Program-made: the position numbers and the translations under genes
Part shown: piece after piece, positions 25,700 through 36,600 of the stretch
Layout: each line of letters begins with the position of its first letter
Numbering within the stretch: position 1 is the stretch's first letter
Notes under the pieces: generated by a model
Database searches by the model: none
Seen by the model: only the letters and a program-made list of their open reading frames with translations
Told to the model about the DNA's origin: nothing
Assembly: GCF_963576615.1 (NCBI RefSeq)
Contig: NC_088708.1
Span: forward strand, 67,476,672 to 67,540,671
DNA from: Watersipora subatra
Taxonomy: Eukaryota; Bryozoa; Gymnolaemata; Cheilostomatida; Watersiporidae
Direction: 5' to 3'
Length of the DNA: 64,000 bases

Positions 25700-25960
25700 A
25701 TGCCTCGACAAACAAGAGAACGCAGAAAAAGAGAGGAAGACCCTTTGATTACTGAATACTGGGAACGGATGCACAAGGTCATTCCAAACAACATCAGAAC
25801 ACTCTTCTGGCTCATCTTCTTTTGGTGTGTCTTCGTACACGGAGACCTACTGAGATACTCATGGAGCTTTATTGGTCGGTTTATTCTTTGGTCTGGCATT
25901 GCGAATGGACCATTCACTGCAGACTACCTGCAGACTATTAAAGGACTCACAGACCTCTAA
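25700..25960 (+). CDS. Possible small membrane protein, single exon (86 aa)
   Basis: An ATG-initiated ORF of 86 codons. The N-terminal 20 residues are strongly basic/acidic (MPRQTRERRKREEDPL), followed by two hydrophobic stretches (TLFWLIFFWCVFVHGDLL and WSFIGRFILWSGIANG). The composition (many Trp, Arg and Glu codons, GC near coding level) looks more like a gene than the surrounding AT-rich noise. I recognise no family. There is no donor site at its end, so it would be a single-exon gene or the terminal exon of an unseen one. It may be chance. Confidence 0.4.
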   Translation: MPRQTRERRKREEDPLITEYWERMHKVIPNNIRTLFWLIFFWCVFVHGDLLRYSWSFIGRFILWSGIANGPFTADYLQTIKGLTDL

Positions 25961-27650
25961 CCTATTCTCTGTTTCATCAGAACATTCAATATGATACTTT
26001 GTTATAGAATATACTGACTTGTGTAAACTATTTACTGAAACAGTTTTGCATATCAAACCTACCATCTTCCGGAGCTGGTGTTTGTGTGTGCATCATTTGT
26101 GTGATCATGTTATTGGTCAAATTTAGCTCTAAAAGGCTCAAGAAATGCTGATATGAGAGTTTGCTGATGTGGGTCAACTTTTTACATATTGCTCATAAAA
26201 TGTCTATAAGTTAGTTACCATGCACCTAAACTTGTTTATAGACAAATCAAGTATGAATTTTATGAGGTTTTATAACTGTCAGGCAAAGGGTGAGTGTAGC
26301 ACATCAAATTCGCTAAAGCAAACACACATTTTAATTAATATTATAACTGTCGCTTATAATAAAATCGCTCTCCAACAGTTGATCCCAAATATCTCAAATA
26401 TAAACTTTACATCTAAACTAGGCTGATACATTTGTTTGATACAGATTATGTCTCTTCAGGGAGCTCTCGTTGGAGTACATATTATTGTTAAATCTACCAA
26501 ATAGAAACCAGAGAAGAGTTGTCCTTTCCTTAACAAAGTGTAGATAACTCTAAGATAAAGCAAGTTGAAGTTAAATACAATAAGTGTATGTGTGTTGTTC
26601 TTCATTGTTAGATTTTAATATTATATTCTTGAGAAGCTTGTTGCTGTTTCTAATTAAAGATAATGAAATATCTAATCAAATTTAATGAACGATAGCTACA
26701 AAGTTGCTTTCCTTACTGGGCTACTTCACTTCACGATTGAAGAGTATTTAACCAGACTAGAAATCTGCTCCAAAGCAGTAAAACAAAATTGCAATATATT
26801 ATAAAAATTATTTAAACTCCAAAAATTAGACAAATAAACTTTTGGGTAGCTTCTGTCACAGATTTCCTTGATAGTTCTAAAAGTTTGATATGTATGATAA
26901 CGGCTTGTATCATAGTTACTTGAGTTATAGAGTTGATGCATTCATCGCTGACGCATATCCTTTAATTTGTGTTGCTCAATCCAAGATCTGGTTGCAGCCT
27001 TATAAATTGCCTCAACTTATCCTAAGAGCAAATATTATTGGTAAGCCATTGAAAATTGCATGGAAGAGAAAGGTTTATCAAATTATACAGCCGTTAGCTG
27101 CAAGAATTCAGGAGACATCGTGACTAATACCCAGTTTTAATAATTACCGAGACAACTGAAAGGGGTAAAGATGTAACGCCAAGGAACTATTGATCAATAC
27201 TGTTTACTGGAGGGATCCATAGTAATAATATTAGGAAGCCTGACAGACGTATGTGTATATAAACAATAAGGTTTTTATAGACACATATTCATCTGAGGTC
27301 ACTCCTTGTAGCAACCAAGCAGTGAGCAGTTCTTCATCACTCTCATAGCCTTAATTCTTCTGTTGGCAGGTTCATAGAATGATGAACTTTTTACTGAAAG
27401 GTATCAGTATTTTAAAACTTATCAGAATTATGAATTTATGGTCAATTCTATATTTTGTTGTAATAAAATTTAGTCGCATGCCCATATACTACGTAGTGAT
27501 ATGTAATAAAAGTATATATATTATAGCAAGGTTAATTCCTAAATAAAAGCATGCTATAGATAAATTATACATATAATTTTCTTATCAATTACTAATGGTG
27601 GAATTACTTTCTCAACAAGAGAACATATTTTCGTTTTGAAGAGTTTCGGT
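25961..27650. other. Intergenic spacer before the RGM-like gene
   Basis: AT-rich sequence with short ORFs of ordinary noise composition. The last part should hold the promoter of the gene starting at 27651. I see no TATA box I would defend and no clear repeat. Confidence 0.4.
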
Positions 27651-30600
27651 ATGAAAGGTGAACATCCTTATTTTGTAGGAGCCGTGATATGCTTCGCTCT
27701 CTCTGTGACCCTCTCCAATGCAAATACTTTTGTGAACTACAATACTAACTTGTTTACTGATATAAGAATATGCGCTTCCAAGTGGATTCTTCAAACTCCC
27801 TCACACATCATCGGGAATTCTGGGCTCACCTCTCAGCTAACGGAGTCACCAAATTTTGTCCTTCAGGTAGAAATAACTTTGTTCATCTCTTTCTTAGAAA
27901 AACTTTCCAGAAGCAAGTAACGATAATTCTTTTAGTTATAATCTAAGCTAGTTGCTGCCAACAGCAAAGGGTTAACAATGAAAATATCACAATAATGTAT
28001 TATGGATTTTCATTAAGGCGTGGCCGCAGTACCCTCTTACCACAGTCAATAAAATAGATTATTTAATCAAACTAGAGTTTTTTCGTAGGCTTTGTTCAAT
28101 CACATATATTTTGATCTTTATTTGTTGCAATATCTGTATCTATAGTATCTATTTCTGCTGGAGCCCTACCTCACCTATTTACTCTCCCTGAACAATCCAG
28201 AGGCAGTTGGACCGACCTATCAGGAGACATTTGAAAACTACTGCAATAAGGAGTAGGCGAACTAATATTGAACATTTTATAGATTTATAGATTCTTATGT
28301 TTTCTTATTTCTTGTTATTGAACAGCTCATTTGTAGTTGAACTTGAGTTTTCTTATTATTGTTACTAAAAGTTTAAATTAAAATCAACATTTTTTTCTAA
28401 CAAAACGAATGCCTGCCAAGCAGCCTGTAGGTATATTTACTCAGCAAACTATTGCCATCACTGTAGACGCAGCTGGGATATTAATCTATATATGACTAAC
28501 GTAAATTCTGTAGGACCGGTGTTGCAATCTTTATCAACTGCATCAGAGAGTCTAAAAGTTTCCGAACAGACCTGAAGCTACTTAATGGACATGAGGTAGA
28601 CAACATAAACGTATTTGAGAACCTCTACAGCCGCTACTGCAATGCTACAGGAACTGTCAAACCAGATGTGTTTTCAGGTAACATCCAGCATAAAGATTTC
28701 ATACATGAACTGCAATCTACCAGTATGTGTCTGTAATAATCGCATATTAACCAAGAAGTCGTATTAAAGGTTTATAAACTTTATATCAACTAACTTTTAC
28801 AAACTTTTTACCTGATTGGTTGGAAGAGCAGAAGATGTTTGGTTAAACCTTTATGATTAAATGGAGTTAGTAGTATAATAATAATTACACAGAGAGAACT
28901 GCTAAAAACAGCATTAGCAGAGTGCGACATCAAACATCATCACAGCACACTAAGGAAATATGAAAATGTCAGCGAATTTTGCCAGCACAAAGAACACGGC
29001 TTTGATGGGCTATATCACACATAATAGTAATAATAATAATAATAAGGGCAGCCCAGTCGAATTTATAAGAACAGCGGGTAAGATCATAACTACCAACAGT
29101 GAAGATGGACGACAAGAGTATAGAAACCATCAGAAAACTGAACGAAAGCAAATCTGGCATGATAAGCCAATGAACGGACAACATCTAAGACAGACAGACA
29201 GACAGCAAAGGAGACATGGCAATGGATGAAGAGGGGATGTCTCAAACGAGAGACTGAAAGCCTGATCATTGCTGCCCAGGATCAAGCATTAAGAACCAAC
29301 TATAGGAAGGCCAAGATAAAAAAGTCAACAAACGATCCGAAATGCAGATTGTGCAAACAGAAAGATGAAACAGTGTCCCACATAGTCAGCGAATGCAGTA
29401 AGATTGCACAGACAGAATATAAAAGGCGGCATGACAAAGTGGCAAGTGCAGTGCACTGGAGCATATGCAAGAAACATGAGTTGCCCCACACAGAAAAATG
29501 GTACGACCACCGTGCAGAAGCTGTATTGGAGAAAGAGAAAGTGAAGCTGCTATGGGACTTCAATGTGCAGACAGACAAGGTTATTGAAGCTAGAAGACCA
29601 GACCTGATACTAATAAATAAAGAAACCAAACAGTGTCAGGTCATAGACATAGCAATACCTGGAGACACAAGGGTAGTACAGAAGGAAGATGGGAAGATTG
29701 GTAAATACAAAGAGCTTGGGTTCGAGATAAACAGACTGTGGAAGGTGAAGACCGGCGTGATACCAATAGTAATTGGTGCACTCGGAACAATATCAATGAG
29801 GCATATAGCATACTTGGCGGAGGTGGGAGTGAATATGTCTTTTGAGACTATACAGAAGACGGCCATCTTAGGAACAGCTCACATTTTGAGGAAGGTCCTC
29901 TCTTAGTGGAGTTGAGGAAGATGTTGGATCCTTTGGCCTTTTGTTAAGACCCGGACTCAACATAGACAACAACCAGTCACCTACTACCACACGACTGTGA
30001 AGAAAAACTTTTACAACCATAATAATAATAATAATACTAGTAATAATAATAATAATAAATGAAAGCCAATTTAGTTTTTTGCTTGATTTTAGATTATGTG
30101 ATATGCATGTACTATTCTTATTTAAATTTACTGTACTAGCTAGAACAAACCTATATATTATTATAACCCTAAGAGCTGACTTGAGTTCAACTTTATTAAG
30201 TAAAATCCCGTAGACTAGTATAAAATTGTCCGGTATTAATATGCACAACTACCTACTTGCTATACTTACTATATTCTCATATACTGATGACGCGATGTTC
30301 TAGTTTTGAGTGAAGGCAGACAATCAGAAGAGATTCGGAGACTCGCTCAGCAACTGACCAAGCACGCACTCAACGGGTCACTCATCTGCTATGATGTCAT
30401 AGAGAATTCGGTACAATCTCTGATGCAGCTTCTCTCTGATGATCACATACAAATAAGAGCCTTTGTCGGAATTCTTCAAAGGTACTTTAATCTTAGGAAC
30501 TAACTAGTTGATTGTTTAACAGTTATTAGTCATAATCATTACTCAAGAGCTGTAAACTGATTGCAACCATGATAAAAGGTATGCAGTTATTTTCAATTAG

Positions 30601-33600
30601 ATGGTAATATGTAACTTTATGATGGTTAGCAAAAGAGAGATTGTACAGAAACTCTGTAGTGATTGCGAATGGCCAATTATAGGCATCTTTTGTTTTTTTC
30701 TGATTTTTGCGTGAGGCTATTTGGCAATCGGTTTAAGGCTAGTAACAAGCTCGATATAAGATATATTTTAAAAAACTGCAAAAGACAAGGCTACGTTTTC
30801 CATTAGATTTTTTCTTTAGAGTTCTGTGAGAGATGCTAGTCTAATGCTAGTAATGCTTTTGACATGTGAACTACCATATATTGCCATTATATGAAATATC
30901 TTTGTTAAACAACTTTCAGTGGCATAGAGACTTTCTCACGCTGCCTCATGGTCACTATATCTCCCAATGGAAAAAGACTAATGCTGAAGCAGCACCTTGA
31001 GTTGACCTTGCTCAGCTTGATTGACTCAAGCGTGGCAGATGTGACTAGAGCTGAGGTAGGCCCTGTGATTACTAGTGGTTGTATTAACATAACGTCTCTT
31101 AACAACTTCAAAAGTTCAGGTTAGTTTATAGAGTTTAGTAAGCTCTTTTTGTTAAGTCTTACATTTAAAGTTAACTGAATGTTAAAATCTGTACAGTTAT
31201 ATACCTTCTGTAACATGCTATGTCCTATCCATTCAGAGTTGTGTGCTCAATCCACTCCTATTTTTAAGATGAGTGTCGCTAGACATACAGTGTCTCTGGC
31301 TGGCTATAACAATGTGCTAGTAGAAGGAAAGGATCCACAAGGCTGCTCTAAGGTAGGAATACAGCGTCTGTTGGAGAACAACCATATGCTCATCACCGGC
31401 ACACTCATGTACGAGAGAGGAGATGGCAGCCATCTTTCTCACCTTGTAGCGGTAAGTTTTGTTTGGTAACTTTGGTGCGAGTCTTGTAATATTTCAGAGC
31501 TCTATTTGTGCTTTGGTGAATTCATTGAAGCAGTTGAAATATCAGTTAGTATGATAAATGTATTGTTCATTTGGTCTGTTTTTATCTCTATCTATTCTAA
31601 GGTTTTATGGTTTTATTTAAAAGTTATCCAAGATGCTTGTTGTATGGTTCTTTTTAAATTCATATTATAACTCGCTAGTGTTTCTAAGTAGTGTTGTATG
31701 TTTGTAAGACTAGCTTTCAAATGTTATTTGAATCTTCTGTTATAGGTAGGTACAGTTTCAATTGGTTTGCAAAAGGCATTCCAGAAAAAGTGTTTTGCTC
31801 TACATATTTGAAAACCTTTTATTACTACGATTTGGCTACGAAGTATAATTTCATTATTTTCACAATGACTGAAATTGCAATTGCAGTACAATTACAATCG
31901 TCCTGCCAAACCATAATAGAGGGCTGTACATTATGTGACTCATTGCATTACCTTCAAATGAACTAACAAAGCAGATCCAACAAAATAAAATATATCATAC
32001 TTGCTGATTCCTTGTAAACGTATCAATATGTTTACCAAAAGTAAGACAATACTCCAAAATTACAAGAGCCACACTATAATGTATAGTGCAAGTGTATACA
32101 TTGCAGTGTATAGTGTATACTATACACTGCAATGTATAGTATATTACGGCACATGTACCGATCTTTTATTACTGATATCTTGATGAAGACTCATAAAATG
32201 CTTCTTGTCTATCATTTTTATATTAATTTGAAAGAATCATTTTAAATTTTCTGTCTTGTTAAAATCTTGGATTTTAACATAACTAATTAACTAACTAACA
32301 TAACATAAATAATCAGGTAGGCCTACTGTATTGAGAAGGTTGCCATCAAACAGTATTAGTATTACTAACAGCTAAAGTTTTTGTCTTGTGTCAGCATCTA
32401 CCATTTTAAGAGTATTAATGTTATTATCATAAGCAATAGTATTTTTATTATTAAGCAAGTTTAATTACGCTAGAACACAAAGCAATGTAAAAGATAAAAA
32501 TGGTTTCAAATCAAAGTAACTTCTGGCTATTAACAGTTTTTGTTAGCTAGCAAACTCAAAGTAAATTGCTCACTGCTGCCAGGTACATGTAAGGTTTCCA
32601 GTCTATGACCAAAGAACACACAGACAGATAGGAGAGATCACGTATTCTAGCGGTATGGATGACCCTCTAGAGACAGAACTTGTGACATGGTGGTGGAAGG
32701 ACACAGAAACGCAGATGGCTCGAGCTTCATCTCAGGAATACGGTATGTCACATGCTGATGTAGATCTACTCACTCTAACTGAGCTCAGAGTATAAATATT
32801 CAGAGGTATTGTTGCGTGTATAAGAAAAAATGGTCTCGTAGAAAGATGTATTGTAGGGTTGCATCATCATAGCTGTCAGTCGGTGAGACAGTCGACTGTT
32901 TATTTTGGTCTGATTTAACACCTCCAGCTTGCTCTATTTCTTGTCATCCTTTGCCATTTGTTACGCTTCGCTTTCACATTCTTTATTTTCCTTTTGACGG
33001 TTTCTATAAAGCTCAGTTTAGTCATTCCCAGATTAGTCTTTTCCTTGTTTAGTTGGGAGTGATGGCAGTTTTCAGGGCAGGAGATCTCTCCTGATTGAAC
33101 ATTTCTTTGTTCAGGTGGGAGTGGTGTCAGTTTTCAGGGCAGGAGATCAGAATCCAATCTCTCAACTTGTTTGAGTCATCTCAAATTTATTCGGATAAGG
33201 ATGGCTCTATGTAGTAATATTCCTGCTCTTGGTAATACCTATTATTAGTACTAGTACGCTAGCAGTCCCGTGGGAGACCATCATTTGTAAATCAGTATTT
33301 GCATAATTATTTAGCATAGCAGCAAGAGGATTAAGTGGTGCAGTGTGGTTGCTTCTGAATCTGAAGCCTTGGGTTTGATTCCTATGCAAAGTAATCTTTT
33401 TTCCAAACGATTACGAAAAATCTTTTCAGTAATCATCAAAAGATTATGAAAAAGATTGATGTTATTTCTGGGTGTGACTTTGGACAGACGGACAGATATG
33501 ACTCTTATTATAGTAAAGAAGATGAGCAGTACTAATATTATTAGTAATCTCATCCCCCCTATTGTACCCATGATTGATCATGAGTGCCTCATCACATATG

Positions 33601-36600
33601 CTTGCAATCTGCCAGTCTTTATCTCAACACCGCTGCCGCTGCTAGCACTGTCAGCAGGCCAATCTACTTGGCCTGGATTCAAACATGCCGGTGTCCAAAG
33701 GCTAATCTTCAAGTTCCTATACACGAAACTAGCCCTTTGTAGATTCAGTAAGATTTCATCGTGTTGAATGCCATTGTTAGTTACAGTACTTCCGAAATAT
33801 TTAACAGTCTTGTTTCAGTAATTTACTATTGATGGTTGTCAAAATTGCTTGGGAGACACATCCTAGACATTTTGGCAGCTGATAACGACACTTTGTTTTT
33901 GTAATATTGATTTTAAGACTGGACTGTCTTGCAGCAGTGACGGATCTGTTCACTAGGGTGTGTATGTGACTATCGGCTTTGGCAGCTACTAAAGTACAAT
34001 CATCTTCAAAAACTCTCACAATTTTACGCTTTGGATTAATTGAGCAATAGTAAACTGCTCTGCCTCATTACTAGTCTGGATGTGAACTCCCTCTCAGCTG
34101 TCACTAAAAACTACTTGAAACATGGTGGACAAACAAAGTGAGAAGAGCGCCGCTGCAGGCGCACATCCTCTTATTCAACCCTTAGCTTGTAGTAATACAG
34201 TTCATAAACACAGGCTATAATAGCATGTTAGACTGTTTTACAATATTTGTCTTCTTCAACTTTCTCCATACATGGTTAAACATCTCATAGTGCATAGCAC
34301 GAATATAAGATTGATTCAACTATTTGTGACTGTTGCTAGGAATATCTCTGGAGTCTGTTGGAGCTGACACTATAGAAATAGTGGACTACAGAACTGGAAT
34401 GTACCTTGCTCTGAGCAGAAAGGGGTAAGTGCCAGTTTTCATTCAATAATACTAACATTTTCTGTCTGTATTGGGGAAAAAATATTTTCAGTTTCGGCTA
34501 TGAAGTATAAAGTGAAACTATTAAAACCGTCAAATAAGCAATATGGTGCTCCCGAAATCTTATGAGGGGTTACTGACAAGGTCTTTACTAGATCTGCTTT
34601 TTTGACTGGTTATGAGAAAAGGGAGGCAACAACACGTCAGCTGAAGCAATCAACAGACTGGCAGTTTCAGAGAAACAGCAACAAGATTCCTCAAATAAAA
34701 ACCACATGGCCTGGTAGGCCATGTAGCCAATAGGAAATGGCTCTCCACTTGGTCTTTGCTGTGAACTCTTGATGGCATTTTCAGCAGATATTCTAGGCAT
34801 GCATCTGGGGTTGTTTCTGTGAGATATACTGCCTGTAGAATATTCAGCCACAACATGAAGACATAACAGTTTTGACAACGATGGATGAAGAATACAGTTT
34901 ACATGTTGGCAATCTGTATGAATATAATCCGGCAAAATTCGAGCCCAAGTGGAGAAAATGACATCGTTTCAAAAGGAAGTGCAACCATTCGCACCTTTTG
35001 CTTTTGAACAGGATTTTGGAGGCATGCCAGTATGTACACACTTGGTAGCGGTTCAATCAAGAATAGAGAAAGGGAAGACGATACCAAAACAAGAAGATTG
35101 GAATCCTGGTGTAAGGAGAATCAGGAGGTCAAAGAGAGAATTTACTAAAGCTGATTTGTTAAAAATAAAAGTGATTATGTAAAGAAAAATCCAAGTAAGG
35201 CATCGATATTTGCCAAGAGAGACTGCAATATCTATGGCTTACGTGCTGAACAGTTTTTATATTATATACATGTTATACGTTTCTAAATTTTTAGATTTTC
35301 TAATGCTGTAAAAATACTTTTAGTTACTTTTGATTATAAATATATACTGAAATTTAGAAATCTCACTGTTAGTCTTTCATTTGTCATTAGTGTGTTCAGC
35401 TTTAGCGATTAAAATCTATGGACAAATAGTCTACTTGGCACTGGTATTGAACTTGGAACCACCAGTTCTGCAGGCATACGAGCTAACCACTATGCTACAT
35501 TGTCCTTACCCTGTTACTGTAAAATTGTGCACATATGTACTAATACAGTGTTTGCAAAAATAATATTGGCCAGCTTGAGGTTACGCGCAACATCTTATGC
35601 GCATGATAATTAGTATAGTTAAATGTGTCGTATTCGCCCGCCCTTCATATACCCTGATACCAACTGCTGCTGATGGAACAAAAAGTTGGATGTTACGCGT
35701 AACATCAATACGCATGACATTATGCGTAGCATCATTACGCCTAATGTCAAGCTGGCTTGACGGTTCTTATTATAGTAAAGATTTAAACTAGCTTATGTTA
35801 CTAGCTTAAGTTACTCAAACTCAATGGGTAATTATTTCCTTATCCGTGCAATGCCAGGCATTCATCTAGTTGGTATATATATTTATTAGATCCTTACTGC
35901 CCTATAATTTATAACTAAAAAAGACATGTGACTTTGTCATTTTTAATTTTTTAAGCTAATGATTAAACATTTTTACAATTATCAAACACAAATATGTGAA
36001 ACTCCTGGGGCAAAATCAAATCATCGAAAGTTGCCTAAAGCATATGGCTGGTAATACTTTCGATGTGTATGAAAAAATTGGAAATTGTATAAAAATCATC
36101 CAAATTCATCTAGAAGTAACATGAATAATAATATAAATGATATTGTCTTTTGACCTCACAATTTTGGATTAATCAGTCATTTTTTAACTTCAGTAATCTA
36201 CTCAACCTGGTCGTACGGATGTCCACCACATTCCTGTATCAGTCAAGTGGAGTTCTGTTGGAGCAATGTCGAAGCAGTGGACAAACACCTGAATACGGTA
36301 GGTTATATTCCTCATTTCACCGCCCAAAAGTTCTCTATTGATCTTAATAAGTATTGTCTAATTTTAAGAAATTACTTATTGAGAAAAGTAAAACAAGCTG
36401 TCAAGCAACCATGATCACAGCATCAACTTGGCTCAAATAGCTCAGTTTCCTTTAATTTTTGCATGTGTCCAACTGGGCTGGACACTTTGTCTATCCGTAC
36501 ATCAAACCACACAATATCCACATACATCTGATATGGTCTCTGCTGTAAAACAGGTTGTGATACTACTTTTATATAATGTAATTATGTGAAACCCTTGACA

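Noticed and set aside
26890-27123. Plus-strand 77-codon frame upstream of the RGM-like gene
   Set aside because: No family match, no suitable start, and no donor that leads to the signal-peptide exon at 27651.
29868-30248. Minus-strand 126-codon frame over the LINE tail
   Set aside because: It is the antisense shadow of the LINE 3' end and its (AAT)n tail, which creates a run of Ile residues.
34340-34424. Fibroblast growth factor domain suggested by SVGADTIEIVDYRTGMYLAL
   Set aside because: The segment resembles the FGF 'G.YLAM' strand, but the next in-phase exon (NLLNLVVRMSTTFLY) does not continue the FGF fold. The combined exons follow RGM instead.
34588-34935. Minus-strand 115-codon frame
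   Set aside because: Ser/Cys-rich chance composition with no conserved motif. The two overlapping frames in the same region look equally plausible, which argues against each.
34949-35182. Plus-strand 77-codon frame in intron 8 of the RGM-like gene
   Set aside because: Its only likely starts are weak, it cannot be joined in phase to exons 8 and 9, and it matches no family. It is possibly repeat-derived.
35433-35505. A functional tRNA gene on the minus strand
   Set aside because: A-box and B-box-like motifs are present, but no closed acceptor stem or clear anticodon arm could be formed, so it is treated as a SINE head.
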